The notes beneath the pieces were generated by a model. The model worked only from the letters and a program-made list of their open reading frames with translations, was not told where the DNA came from and ran no database searches. From NCBI GenBank assembly GCA_002359215.1, contig DEMN01000012.1:705784-769783 (forward strand): a stretch of 64,000 nucleotides of DNA, written 5' to 3'. A program made the position numbers and the translations under genes. The DNA comes from Flavobacteriales bacterium UBA2669. GTDB taxonomy: Bacteria > Bacteroidota > Bacteroidia > Flavobacteriales_E > Vicingaceae. This document shows, in pieces, positions 53,677 through 62,920 of this stretch (position 1 is its first letter; every line of letters starts with the position of its first letter).

Positions 53677-54129
53677 TTAGTTTGTTGGGTTTTTTAACTT
53701 GATACTCCATTCAAAATTAAAAATGGCAACCGTTTCATTTTGTTTATCTCTCCCTATTGATTCCATCCAAAAAGTTTGTCCTTCAGAACTTGCTATAGTA
53801 CTTTTCAAGGCATTAGCTATAATTTTTCCATCATTACATGTAAAGGTTATTTTGCCTTTGGCTTTTTTAAGAAAAGTACCTTTTTGTTGTGTTACCAACA
53901 TGGAGATAGGTTGTTTACTGTTTCTTATTTTTTGAAGTACTAAGGTTCCTGTGGTAAGTTCTGCAGACATGGCTAAAACAGCAAAATAAATAGAACCAAA
54001 AGGATTTTGATTTATCCAACGATGTTTAATGGTTGATGAACAGGTATTTTCTGATATTGATTTTAACCTAACTCCTGTAAAAAATGCACTTGGTAATTTG
54101 GCTAAAATAAAAAGATGAAACTTGAACAT
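53677..54129 (-). CDS. DUF4442 (hot-dog fold) protein
   Basis: The protein of about 150 residues begins MFKFHLFILAKLPSAFFTGV and shows the DUF4442 order: RWINQNPFGSIYFAVLAMSAELTTG in the helix, then SMLVTQQKGTFLKKAKGKITFTCNDG. The family belongs to the hot-dog thioesterase-like clan; activity is not established. The start at ATG 54129 is preferred over a GTG nine codons upstream, which would overlap the previous gene. It follows the glycosyltransferase by 13 bases. Confidence 0.8.
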   Translation of the reverse strand: MFKFHLFILAKLPSAFFTGVRLKSISENTCSSTIKHRWINQNPFGSIYFAVLAMSAELTTGTLVLQKIRNSKQPISMLVTQQKGTFLKKAKGKITFTCNDGKIIANALKSTIASSEGQTFWMESIGRDKQNETVAIFNFEWSIKLKNPTN

Positions 54130-54142
54130 ATTGTAAAAATGA

Positions 54143-55450
54143 TTATTGATTAGCACTTATTTTATTGAGTTCATCAGCGAAAGATTTAGCAAGAATTCTT
54201 CTGCTAAATTTTTCGTACCCTTTGCTATTTACTTTTAAACTGTTGGATTTATAAGCTGCATAATGATGGTTAATAATTTCTTTAAGCGAATCAACCTCCT
54301 CAAATCCGGTTAATGTTCCTGCTTGAGTTTCTTTTATCACTTTAGCTGCATCACCTTCAGGTTTTCCAATGGCAACAATTGGTCGTTGTGCTCCAATATA
54401 CTCAAATAATTTACCTGGAATTATACCATCATTTTTTGGTGTGTTATTCAACAACGCTAGCAACAATTGAGAGCTAATCATTTGCTCAATTACTTGGTTG
54501 TGAGGTAAACTTCCTACTAATTTTAAGTTGTTTTGAAGTTGATGTTGGTTGATAGATTGAATCACTTCAGCAGCTACCTGACCAATAAATTTTATTTCCA
54601 AATCATTTTTAAACTGTTCATCTTTTTGAGCAAGTTCAGCAAGTACTTTCCATAAAGCATGAGGATTCCTATCTTCATTTAATGACCCTGTATGTGTTAA
54701 TGTGAATTTTTTATCCAATACTACATCTTCAACAGCAGTAAAATCTGCCGGGTCGTAACCATTTGTAATTACTACAGGTACTCTTCCCGAAATTTCTTTA
54801 AAATCATTTGCCCAACTCCAGGTTACAGTAACCACCTCATTTGCTGTATGTAATACTTCTTGTTCTAATAGTTTGTGTTTTTTATCTGCCCAGTTGCTAA
54901 GTTTAAGTTTGTGATAAAAATCTATTAAGGTCCAAGGATCTCTAAAATCTGCCAACCAAGGTATGGTATGTTTTTTTATCACATTTTTAGCAATAAGATG
55001 AGTAGAGTGGGGAGGTCCGGTAGAAATAATGGCGTCCACTTTATTTTCTTTTAAATAATTAATTAAAAATTTTGAAGATGGCTTAATCCAAAATTTTCTG
55101 GCATCAGGAATAAAAACATTACCTCTTATCCATAGCGATAAATTATGTAAAAAAGAACTTCCTTCACTAGATTGACTCATTCCGGGCAAAAGAGCTTCTT
55201 CTTTTTTCTTGCCTAATAATTTTTTATATAAGCCAAATGGTTCCCAAATCTTGGTTCTTATGGTTTCAATACCTTCCGGAATTTCTTTTAGTAGTTCTTT
55301 ATCTTGAATGGCTATTTCCCCATTTTTGGTAGTGTAGATTATAGGTTCCCAACCATATTCTCTGAGGTATTTAGTGGTTTTTACCCAACGTTGCACCCCG
55401 CCACCACCCATTGGAGGCCAGTAATAGGTTATGATTAATACTTTTTTCAT
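54143..55450 (-). CDS. glycosyltransferase family 4-like protein
   Basis: The protein (435 residues from the chosen ATG) has a GT-B architecture. The N-terminal half begins MKKVLIITYYWPPMGGGGVQR, where the Gly-rich acceptor loop is visible, and includes STGPPHSTHLIA and PWLADFRDPWT. The C-terminal nucleotide-sugar half contains LTHTGSLNEDRNPHAL, FIGQVAAEVIQ and the EX7E-like IIPGKLFEYIGAQRPIVAIG. It is soluble or peripherally membrane bound. It probably adds a sugar to a surface polysaccharide or glycolipid. Two envelope proteins precede it on the same strand with gaps of 6 and 11 bases. Confidence 0.88.
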   Translation of the reverse strand: MKKVLIITYYWPPMGGGGVQRWVKTTKYLREYGWEPIIYTTKNGEIAIQDKELLKEIPEGIETIRTKIWEPFGLYKKLLGKKKEEALLPGMSQSSEGSSFLHNLSLWIRGNVFIPDARKFWIKPSSKFLINYLKENKVDAIISTGPPHSTHLIAKNVIKKHTIPWLADFRDPWTLIDFYHKLKLSNWADKKHKLLEQEVLHTANEVVTVTWSWANDFKEISGRVPVVITNGYDPADFTAVEDVVLDKKFTLTHTGSLNEDRNPHALWKVLAELAQKDEQFKNDLEIKFIGQVAAEVIQSINQHQLQNNLKLVGSLPHNQVIEQMISSQLLLALLNNTPKNDGIIPGKLFEYIGAQRPIVAIGKPEGDAAKVIKETQAGTLTGFEEVDSLKEIINHHYAAYKSNSLKVNSKGYEKFSRRILAKSFADELNKISANQ

Positions 55451-55461
55451 GTTAAGCAAAA

Positions 55462-56379
55462 TTAATCATTAAATCTCATCATTTGGTTAGGAGTAAATGT
55501 CCATTCCGGAGTTGAAATTTCTGTTTTACAGTCGGCAACTGAATACCAAGGTGATAATGAATTATTATTAGGATTTTTTAAAACATGAATATTCTGAGCG
55601 GGCATATAGCTTTGTGCCAACATAAAAACTTTTTCTTTTGTGGTAGGGTTTTCTGCCATATCGATAACAATAACAGCATGTCCTGGAAAACCTCCTTTAA
55701 TAAATACATCACCAATTTTCATGTTTGATAAATTGACGTTAACTAATTCCTTACTTAATGAGGCAGTTCCTGCATACATAAATATATTATCCATGTACTT
55801 TCTAAAACTTTGGTAAGTGGTATTGTTTTTTGATGAAGTTATCCAAACCATTTTGTTTCCTTGTAGTTTAGGATAAAAACCCTCGCTCCACTTTTTAAAA
55901 GGAATAGTAGCTCCATTAGTATAATTAAATTTTATTTGATTAGTTTTATTGGTAGCAAAAAGATACTCAGCCCTTAATCGCATTACAGCATCAGCACATT
56001 GTTGTAAATCTTTATTTCCAACATCTATATTAATGACTGCAAATTGTGCCGATTGATTGTATTTTTTTTTTCCACTGTGTAAATAAACAGTATTGTCTGT
56101 TAAGTTTAATGGAAGATGTCTAAGCCAATCACCAAAAGAGTTGTGATTAAATTCTGTTCTCTTAAAACCTAATGGTACAGGAACATTGTTGCACAAAGCT
56201 TCTTTATACTTATATTTATTAAGCCATGCATAGTTATAATCAATAGTATCTATAACGGAACTATTATTTTCAGCACTATTTACAACCAACGTATCGTATT
56301 TTGTAGTATTATTTTGACAAGAAGCAGTGAGAAAACAACATAGTGCAACATAAAAAAAATATTTATTTTTAGTTGCCAT
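55462..56379 (-). CDS. DUF4846 lipoprotein
   Basis: The 305-residue protein has a lipoprotein signal with Cys21 (FLTASC). The mature sequence matches DUF4846: PVPLGFKRTEFNHNSFGDWLRHLPL, AQFAVINIDVGNKDLQQCADAVMRLRAEYL, and a C-terminal KGGFPGHAVIVIDMAENPTT with His in a strand context that recalls NlpC/P60-like folds, though a full catalytic triad is not visible. It would be anchored in the outer or inner membrane. Function unknown. It lies between the glycosyltransferase and a LecA-like protein. Confidence 0.83.
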   Translation of the reverse strand: MATKNKYFFYVALCCFLTASCQNNTTKYDTLVVNSAENNSSVIDTIDYNYAWLNKYKYKEALCNNVPVPLGFKRTEFNHNSFGDWLRHLPLNLTDNTVYLHSGKKKYNQSAQFAVINIDVGNKDLQQCADAVMRLRAEYLFATNKTNQIKFNYTNGATIPFKKWSEGFYPKLQGNKMVWITSSKNNTTYQSFRKYMDNIFMYAGTASLSKELVNVNLSNMKIGDVFIKGGFPGHAVIVIDMAENPTTKEKVFMLAQSYMPAQNIHVLKNPNNNSLSPWYSVADCKTEISTPEWTFTPNQMMRFND

Positions 56380-56385
56380 TACTGG

Positions 56386-57372
56386 TTACTTTACAGTAAC
56401 ATTGGTTACATAGAAGCCTGTATTCGAAGCATTATAAACTGTTTCATAAATAGAAATGTACAACATTCCTGCAGCGCTTGCTTTGCCATTATACTTAGCT
56501 CCCGCTTTTGTTACTGTTCCGGAATCACCAATTTTAAATACTACATTTCCGTAAGCTGGACTTGTTGAAGTACTACTATTTGTGTTAAAATCATCTGAAC
56601 TACTATTTTTAACAGAGCCATCAGGCTTATAAGCATTATTTGATAGGCTTGCTAACACAACTTCTCCCGAAGCTGTCATAGAAATGTTTTGTCCCGGTTT
56701 AACTACAATCCCCGTTTTTAACCAACCGCCATTTTGATTAGAACTGATATGAGTTGATGCCATCAATTTAAACGTTTTACTATCGGCAGATGCGTCTATA
56801 TAAAGGATGTCAATTTTCTCGATTTTTTCTCTGGGAATAGTTAAATCACCGTATTCTGTTTTTAAACTCACAGTAGAAAAATCGTATTTTCCACCCATGC
56901 TGTATTCGTAGTCAATAGTAATTATATCTTTTGTAGAATAGCTATTTCCTACACTGTGAATAGCTTTTAATTCAGACAATGCAGTAGTTAGAGAATAATC
57001 ATAATGAATAGGTGTTTCTTGAGTTTCTGAATAAAGTACTTCTTCAATAACAGGGATTGCGCTTATTTTTAAATTAACCAATTGGTCGTAAGCTTTTTTT
57101 CTATTATCTTCTATAGCACTTTGCAACTGTTTGGCTAGATTAACAATAGTGTTTTTTAAACTATTATCAGGATGAATTCCTAAAGAAATAGAAGATACGT
57201 TTTTTATTGGGATATCTAATTTACCATAATCGGTTATTAATAAAACATTAGAAACTTTTGTTGTTCCTGTTACGATATTTCCATCTTTTAGCGTAAGTGT
57301 AAATTCTGTTTTAGATTGTGCAAATAGGTTGTTTGATATAAGTAATATGAGTATAAATAATGTTTTTTTCAT
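56386..57372 (-). CDS. secreted protein with C-terminal LecA-like (PA-IL) carbohydrate-binding domain
   Basis: The 328-residue protein has a signal peptide (1-18, ending LFAQS). Residues about 20-200 hold two copies of a small all-beta unit with DYGKLDIPIKNVSSISLG and EYGDLTIPREKIEKIDIL, sandwiching a helical part. Residues about 205-328 resemble PA-IL: GGWLKTGIVVKPGQNISMTA, VVFKIGDSG, GMLYISIYETVYNASNTGFY. PA-IL domains bind galactose-like sugars with calcium, so a glycan-binding role is suggested. Several binding loop residues of LecA are not recognisable, and binding may differ. It precedes DUF4846 by 6 bases and is probably in the same operon. Confidence 0.68.
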   Translation of the reverse strand: MKKTLFILILLISNNLFAQSKTEFTLTLKDGNIVTGTTKVSNVLLITDYGKLDIPIKNVSSISLGIHPDNSLKNTIVNLAKQLQSAIEDNRKKAYDQLVNLKISAIPVIEEVLYSETQETPIHYDYSLTTALSELKAIHSVGNSYSTKDIITIDYEYSMGGKYDFSTVSLKTEYGDLTIPREKIEKIDILYIDASADSKTFKLMASTHISSNQNGGWLKTGIVVKPGQNISMTASGEVVLASLSNNAYKPDGSVKNSSSDDFNTNSSTSTSPAYGNVVFKIGDSGTVTKAGAKYNGKASAAGMLYISIYETVYNASNTGFYVTNVTVK

Positions 57373-57394
57373 AACGTAAATATTTAAAGGTTAA

Positions 57395-58927
57395 TTATTT
57401 TTTATTTAATAAAAATACGATTGGTTCTTGATTTTTTATATTAAAATCAATACTTTCGGTAATCGGATGGAATCCATCGGCCTCAACTAAAATATTATAA
57501 TTTTTATCAGGGGCAACAATCATTACAAACTCACCTGTACTTGCTTTTGCATTGTAAATCCCCACTATGGTTTTGTTATCTTCCATTAAAGTTGCTTTTA
57601 CAGGAATAGATTTGTTCGATGATTTATCATATCCGATTCCTTTTAAGACAATTAAATTAGTAGGAGGGTCATTTATAAAAGCTTTATACAAATCAATACC
57701 ACCTAATCCACCTTCTCTAGTTGATGAAAAGAACGCATTTTTTCCATTGGCTGCTAAAACAATAGAGAACTCATCTCTAACAGAGTTTATTGGGGAGCCT
57801 AAATTTTCTGGGTTAGTCCAAGATTCATTAGAAACTGTGGAAAAAAATAGGTCAAACCCACCCATATTTTGATGTCCTTTACTGCTAAAATATAACGTTT
57901 TTCCATCACTAAAAATAAAAGGGTAGTCTTCGTCAAATTGGGTATTAATGATTGGTCCTAAATTTTGAGCTTTTCCCCATGTTCCATCTGGTAATCGGTT
58001 AGCTTTATAAATATCTTTTCCGCCATAACCTCCCGGTCTGCTACTTGAAAAATAGATTGTTTTATTGTCTATAGTAATAGATGCGCCAGTTTCATTAAAA
58101 GCTGATTTAATTTCTACAGGAAGTTCGTTCGGATCTTCCCATTCTTCTAGTCCCATTTGAGTAACTTGTAGGTTTCCGGCAATAAGAAACTTATTATTTC
58201 TTTGAAAAAATAGGGTCTGTCCATCAGCAGACATGCCTGCAGTAATTTCTTGTTGGGCGGTATTAATATTATTATTTAGTTTTTCAACTTGAGTGTTACT
58301 TTTATTATAATCAGTTATTTGATAAATGTTATGCATGTAATTTTCTTTGTTAGAAGAAAACAATAACAATGATGCGTTGGCATTTATTAGCGGAGCACAA
58401 TCATCAAATTCAGAGTTTATGCTACTTCCTAAATTCTCTACTAAAATGTTTCTTTTGTTTTTTAAAGCCAATTCTGCATAAGAAATTTGATTAATGTAAC
58501 GTGTAATATCATCATTGGTAAGCTCTTTTTCTCCGGCAATTAATTTATATCCGTTATAAAAGTTAGTTGCTTTTTTAAACTTACTGTTAGCATGAGCTGT
58601 AGCCGCTTTATATCTAAATAGTTCTAAACTTACTGATGTTGCAGATTGATTAAAATGTTTTTCTGCTTTTTCGTATTCGTGTAAGTTAAAATAACAAATT
58701 CCCATTTGGTAATTTAAGTTTACATCAGTACTGTCCTTGTTATAATGTTCTTTTAAAGAGGTTAAAGCACCACGGTAATCATTTACTTCTATATTAAATT
58801 TTGCTTTAGAGATAGCTTTTTCAATTTCGGGGGAAGATTTTTGACCATGGGCTGAATTACTAAGTGATAACAGTATGCAAATTAATAAATAGACTTTTGA
58901 AATATAATTGGTTGATATAAAATTCAT
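57395..58927 (-). CDS. TPR-PD40-carboxypeptidase-regulatory-like envelope protein
   Basis: The protein (510 residues) has a signal peptide starting MNFISTNYISKVYLLICILL. TPR-like helices cover about 30-150, a PD40 beta-propeller about 165-415 (repeats such as DGQTLFFQRNN, NKTIYFSSSRPGGYGGKDIY, GKTLYFSSKGHQNMGGFDLF), and a CarboxypepD_reg-like domain the last 80 residues. It matches the first three domains of PorE-like T9SS proteins but lacks the C-terminal OmpA peptidoglycan-binding domain. The start is set at 58927 because the longer frame has a second hydrophobic stretch without family support. Confidence 0.83.
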   Translation of the reverse strand: MNFISTNYISKVYLLICILLSLSNSAHGQKSSPEIEKAISKAKFNIEVNDYRGALTSLKEHYNKDSTDVNLNYQMGICYFNLHEYEKAEKHFNQSATSVSLELFRYKAATAHANSKFKKATNFYNGYKLIAGEKELTNDDITRYINQISYAELALKNKRNILVENLGSSINSEFDDCAPLINANASLLLFSSNKENYMHNIYQITDYNKSNTQVEKLNNNINTAQQEITAGMSADGQTLFFQRNNKFLIAGNLQVTQMGLEEWEDPNELPVEIKSAFNETGASITIDNKTIYFSSSRPGGYGGKDIYKANRLPDGTWGKAQNLGPIINTQFDEDYPFIFSDGKTLYFSSKGHQNMGGFDLFFSTVSNESWTNPENLGSPINSVRDEFSIVLAANGKNAFFSSTREGGLGGIDLYKAFINDPPTNLIVLKGIGYDKSSNKSIPVKATLMEDNKTIVGIYNAKASTGEFVMIVAPDKNYNILVEADGFHPITESIDFNIKNQEPIVFLLNKK

Positions 58928-59098
58928 GTTACTTCTTAAATTGATCGTAAATATATAAACAATATTGAGTATTGAAAAAAATACACTCAAAAATAGTGCA
59001 ATTATTTACATTTAAGCTATTGAATTAGAAATGAAATAAACAGTTTGTTGTTAGTTAAAAATGAGTTTTAATTACCATTTTATAGTAGGTAAAAATGT

Positions 59099-60337
59099 CT
59101 AGAAAAAATAAACATAAAAGTAATAAATACTAAAACAGACAAAGAAAAGTATTCCTATAATACTTATTGTTTTAAGTAGAGTAGAGGGTTGTTTTTCTTT
59201 GGGAATATCTTTTCCCGTAATAACTAAATAATTGAGGATAGCTAATATTGGAGAAGATAAAAAGGCGATTGCTGTTGCAAAATCAATTAACATTTTCATG
59301 TTTGCCGAAAAAAATGCTATGATAACGATACTACCAAAAGCTAGCAGAAATAGCCATAGCCAATAAAATGAAGTAGCTTCATTTTGAGTTTTATTAAATA
59401 AAATCGCAGAAGTTTCTACCATAACTCTTGGTTGTGCATCTAAACAAGTCAAAGTTGTACTAAACATAGTTGTTAATGCTGCTGCTGCAATAATTATATA
59501 AGACCATTCACCAATATTGGAAGTATAAATTTGAAGTAATTGCTTTGTAAATTCACTTCCATTTGCAGAAAGTTCAACACCAGTGCCATAAATACTTACT
59601 GCACCTAATCCTAAAAAAGCTATAGCAAGAATTAAAGTAGTCCAGTAACCTAGTTTAAAGTCAAACATGATGTCTTTATAGCTAATAGATGTGTCTTTAT
59701 TGTGGTTAGTTTTTTCTGTAGTCCATATAGAATGCCAAACAGCGATATCAAAAGGAGCCGGCATCCAACCCATAAGAGCAATTAAAAATAATATGTGATT
59801 TTTATTAGAAAAAGAAAAAATTGTTTTTAGTGAATTATTTTGTTGATAATCTCCAAAGAGTGAAGTTAAAAAAGTACTAATGGTAGCTATAGCAAGTAGG
59901 CTTATAATAAATTTCATACTTGTGTCTAATACTTTGTATTTTCCGATAAATAAAAATAGACAGCAAATAAAAAGCACGAGTGAAGCAATGCTCCATATTG
60001 GCAAATGTATATGAAAAACCTCGGCAACAATTCCTGCGGTAACTGTGGTAACGGTAGATTGTATGATAAACATTCCAAAGAATGTAATCAAGAAAAATAA
60101 AATTACTGACCACTTACCTAGGTTTTTATATCCATAAAGTATATTTTTTCCTGTTATGGCAGCATAGCGTGGTCCGTACTCAAAAAAAGGATATTTTAAA
60201 ATAATAACTATCAAAATTGCCCAAATAAGTTGATATCCAAAATCGCTTCCAGCTCTTGTAGATTGAATAAGGTGAGAAACTCCAATAGCAGCTCCAGCGT
60301 ATAGTAATCCTGGACCTAATTTTTTATGCCAGCTCAT
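59099..60337 (-). CDS. Nramp-like divalent metal transporter, divergent
   Basis: The 412-residue integral membrane protein has eleven or so hydrophobic segments in the APC/LeuT-like arrangement of Nramp. The first segment is GPGLLYAGAAIGVSHLIQST; canonical Nramp has DPGN at this unwound region, where D and N bind metal, and neither is present. The sixth segment reads LMGWMPAPFDIAVWHS, keeping M-P but not the usual M-P-H. It therefore falls in a clade seen in Bacteroidota with altered metal site. The substrate is uncertain and could be something other than Mn2+ or Fe2+. Confidence 0.82.
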   Translation of the reverse strand: MSWHKKLGPGLLYAGAAIGVSHLIQSTRAGSDFGYQLIWAILIVIILKYPFFEYGPRYAAITGKNILYGYKNLGKWSVILFFLITFFGMFIIQSTVTTVTAGIVAEVFHIHLPIWSIASLVLFICCLFLFIGKYKVLDTSMKFIISLLAIATISTFLTSLFGDYQQNNSLKTIFSFSNKNHILFLIALMGWMPAPFDIAVWHSIWTTEKTNHNKDTSISYKDIMFDFKLGYWTTLILAIAFLGLGAVSIYGTGVELSANGSEFTKQLLQIYTSNIGEWSYIIIAAAALTTMFSTTLTCLDAQPRVMVETSAILFNKTQNEATSFYWLWLFLLAFGSIVIIAFFSANMKMLIDFATAIAFLSSPILAILNYLVITGKDIPKEKQPSTLLKTISIIGILFFVCFSIYYFYVYFF

Positions 60338-60477
60338 TTTTAGATGTTTAAAGGTGGCAAAGTAAAAATATTTTTCAAGAATAAAAAAATACGAAGAAAT
60401 AAAATAAATGTGTTACATGGCTTATTTTTATAAAAAATAACTTATTTTAGTTGCAAATTTTAAATACACAAAAAATT

Positions 60478-61722
60478 ATGAAAAAAATTTACACTTTATT
60501 TACAATAGCAATTTTAGGTTCAATAGAGGTTTTTGCTCAATGTAATGGTAGATACCAAACTAATATTTACACTACTGTAGATGTAACTACCGTGCAATAT
60601 GGTAGTAATATGGATTTAAATAATAATGTGATTGATTTGTTTATGGACATTTATCAACCACAAGGAGATACTGCAACATCGAGACCGTTGGTTATTTTTG
60701 CCCATGGAGGTTCTTTTTCAGGAGGATCAAGGTCTTCGGCAGAATTAGTTCATTTTGCTACAGAACTAGCTAAAAAAGGTTATGTATGTGCTTCTATTAG
60801 TTATAGGTTGGCACCTAGTGCTTTTTCATTGTTAGCAGAAGAAACTACGTTTAAAGTAGTATTCGGAGCAATTCAGGACGGAAAAGCTGCAATTCGTTAC
60901 TTTAGATCTGATGCTGCTAATGCTAATCTTTACAAAATTGATGAAGAGCAAATTTTTATTGGAGGAACTTCAGCAGGAGGAATATTGGCGTTTAATTTGG
61001 TTTATGGTGATGATGTAAATAAATTACCTACTCAGTGGCAAACTTGGTTAGGCGAAATCGGTGGGTTAGAAGGTAGTAGTGGAACACCAGGGTACTGCTC
61101 TAGAGCTGCAGGTACTTTCGGCTTTGCAGGTGGAGTAGCTGATACTGCATGGATAGATGGTAATGATGTTCCTTTGTACGCCTGTCATACTTATGGAGAC
61201 CAAACCGTTTTATATAACTACGGACAGCCTTTAAATGGTTTTACACCGGTTAATCTTTATGGTAGTGGACCAATAAATACTAGAATGGACGGTCAAGGTA
61301 TTTATAATCATTTAGATCCATATACAGGAAGCGACCATCCTCCATTTGCTAATTCTACACCAATATTGGATACAACAAACACTAATTTAACTACTTTCTT
61401 ATATAATATTTTAGATTGCAACCCTAGTAACCTTAAAAACCCTAATCAAAAAGATTGTAGCACATTTGTGGGGGTTAATGAATTTGTTAAAAACAATATA
61501 GAGTTATTGGTTTATCCTAATCCAGCTATAGAGTTTATTACTATTGATTTAAAAGAAATGAATTCAGTTAATAATGTAGTAGAAATTACAAATACGTTAG
61601 GTCAGGTGGTTTTTACTCAAACATTAAACGAAAACATGTTAAAGGTAAATGTAAGTGGATTTCCAAATGGAGCTTACATTGTTAATGTAAATGGAGTATC
61701 TCAATTATTTATTAAGAAATAG
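60478..61722 (+). CDS. secreted alpha/beta-hydrolase with T9SS type A sorting domain
   Basis: The protein (414 residues from the chosen ATG) has a signal peptide (1-20, ending VFAQ). The carboxylesterase-type hydrolase domain has the oxyanion motif FAHGGSFSGGSRSS, nucleophile S165 in GGTSAGGILAFN, and a His in GSDHPPF. The last 75 residues are a type A sorting domain (VYPNPAIEFITIDL, ending GAYIVNVNGVSQLFIKK). It is exported by T9SS and is likely an esterase; substrate unknown. The longer TTG frame from 60451 is rejected because it would put a nine-residue extension before a normal signal peptide. Confidence 0.9.
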   Translation: MKKIYTLFTIAILGSIEVFAQCNGRYQTNIYTTVDVTTVQYGSNMDLNNNVIDLFMDIYQPQGDTATSRPLVIFAHGGSFSGGSRSSAELVHFATELAKKGYVCASISYRLAPSAFSLLAEETTFKVVFGAIQDGKAAIRYFRSDAANANLYKIDEEQIFIGGTSAGGILAFNLVYGDDVNKLPTQWQTWLGEIGGLEGSSGTPGYCSRAAGTFGFAGGVADTAWIDGNDVPLYACHTYGDQTVLYNYGQPLNGFTPVNLYGSGPINTRMDGQGIYNHLDPYTGSDHPPFANSTPILDTTNTNLTTFLYNILDCNPSNLKNPNQKDCSTFVGVNEFVKNNIELLVYPNPAIEFITIDLKEMNSVNNVVEITNTLGQVVFTQTLNENMLKVNVSGFPNGAYIVNVNGVSQLFIKK

Positions 61723-61742
61723 TTTTTATAATTATTTTCAAT

Positions 61743-61779
61743 AAAAAAAGCTGTTGTTTACAAAACAACAGCTTTTTTT
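61743..61779. terminator. bidirectional terminator between esterase and PorP/SprF genes
   Basis: A perfect 17-base stem (arms AAAAAAAGCTGTTGTTT and its complement) surrounds a 3-base loop ACA, with A and T tracts on opposite ends. It lies between two convergent genes, 20 bases after the esterase stop and 22 before the PorP/SprF stop, and serves both strands. Confidence 0.88.
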
Positions 61780-61801
61780 GTTAGATAGAGTAGTAAATTA
61801 G

Positions 61802-62914
61802 TTAATTAAATCTAGCTCGGCTCTTTGTTCCTTTACCGGAAACAAAAGGGTTAGGATTAATAAAACGGATAAATATTTCAGGACCGCCATTTCCATTGGT
61901 TGCAGCTGTCAATCCTGAAACATTTAAATCATAGGCAAAACCAAGAGAAAAACTAGCAATTTCTATTTCTACAGCAGGAGCAAAGGCATCTCCAAACCTA
62001 TAGTATGTTCCTAATGAAATAGCAGCACCTTTAAAAGCACCGGTATATTTAGATTCTTCTTGAAGTGTATATCTAACCATTAAACCTCCTAATAGTTGTC
62101 TCGTTGGTCCTTGAAAGTAAGCTAAAAATTTTGGTCTGAAAGCCAATTTACTATTACTTATTCCTATATGAGCTTCAGTATGAAATGCTAATTTAGAATA
62201 TAGTTTATCTACTTCTCCAAATTCTAGTTGTTGGTTTGGACGCGTAATGTGATAAAAAGCTACTCCGGATTGAATATTGAACTCATCTTGAGAGCTTAAT
62301 GTTTTTGCACCTTTGCCATAAGACCATAAAGCACCTGCAGAAAAATCAAAGAAATTACTATTTTCAAAAGCAAACAATTCATTAGAGCTTAGTGATGCAT
62401 CAAAATTTTGTCCATTAAACTGTGAATCCCACTCTAGATTATCTGGACTCATACTTGTTTGTCCCCAAGAACCCATTAAACCTACAGATGCAGAATTTTT
62501 ATCGTCTAAAAATAAAACACTTGAAAGAGCAAGATTAATTTTAGTTGTTCCAAAATTAGTTGTTCCCGCAACATCTTTAAAAGCACTTATTCCGGCTCCT
62601 ATATATCCATTCTTCCATTTGTTTTTTAATAATCCACCATCAAACATTATAGCATAAGTTTTATATGGATTGGAAATACTTCCCCATTGACTTCTATAGT
62701 TTAAAACACCTCTAAAATCACCGTTAAAGACACCTGCTGTTGCTGGATTTGTGGTCATTATCATTGCGTCATACATAGTAAAGTGTATGTCTTGAGCTTT
62801 TATTTCTGTTGTTGAAATTATTCCTACTTGACAGAATAGTGCAATGAGGAGACTTGTTTTTTTACCTATAGAATAGTTCATTTTTCGGATGTTTGTGAAT
62901 ACGTTATATTTCAT
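61802..62914 (-). CDS. PorP/SprF family outer-membrane protein
   Basis: The 370-residue (or 359, from an internal ATG at 62881 that gives a better signal peptide MNYSIGKKTSLLIALF) protein has the PorP/SprF signature: QDIHFTMYDAMIMTTNPATAGVF, YRSQWGSISNPYKTYA, and a C-terminal barrel ending IFIRFINPNPFV. PorP/SprF proteins form an outer-membrane barrel that helps export or anchor the adjacent T9SS type B adhesin. Exactly that pair is found here, with the type B sorting-domain gene 6 bases upstream. Confidence 0.88.
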   Translation of the reverse strand: MKYNVFTNIRKMNYSIGKKTSLLIALFCQVGIISTTEIKAQDIHFTMYDAMIMTTNPATAGVFNGDFRGVLNYRSQWGSISNPYKTYAIMFDGGLLKNKWKNGYIGAGISAFKDVAGTTNFGTTKINLALSSVLFLDDKNSASVGLMGSWGQTSMSPDNLEWDSQFNGQNFDASLSSNELFAFENSNFFDFSAGALWSYGKGAKTLSSQDEFNIQSGVAFYHITRPNQQLEFGEVDKLYSKLAFHTEAHIGISNSKLAFRPKFLAYFQGPTRQLLGGLMVRYTLQEESKYTGAFKGAAISLGTYYRFGDAFAPAVEIEIASFSLGFAYDLNVSGLTAATNGNGGPEIFIRFINPNPFVSGKGTKSRARFN

Positions 62915-62920
62915 AATTAT

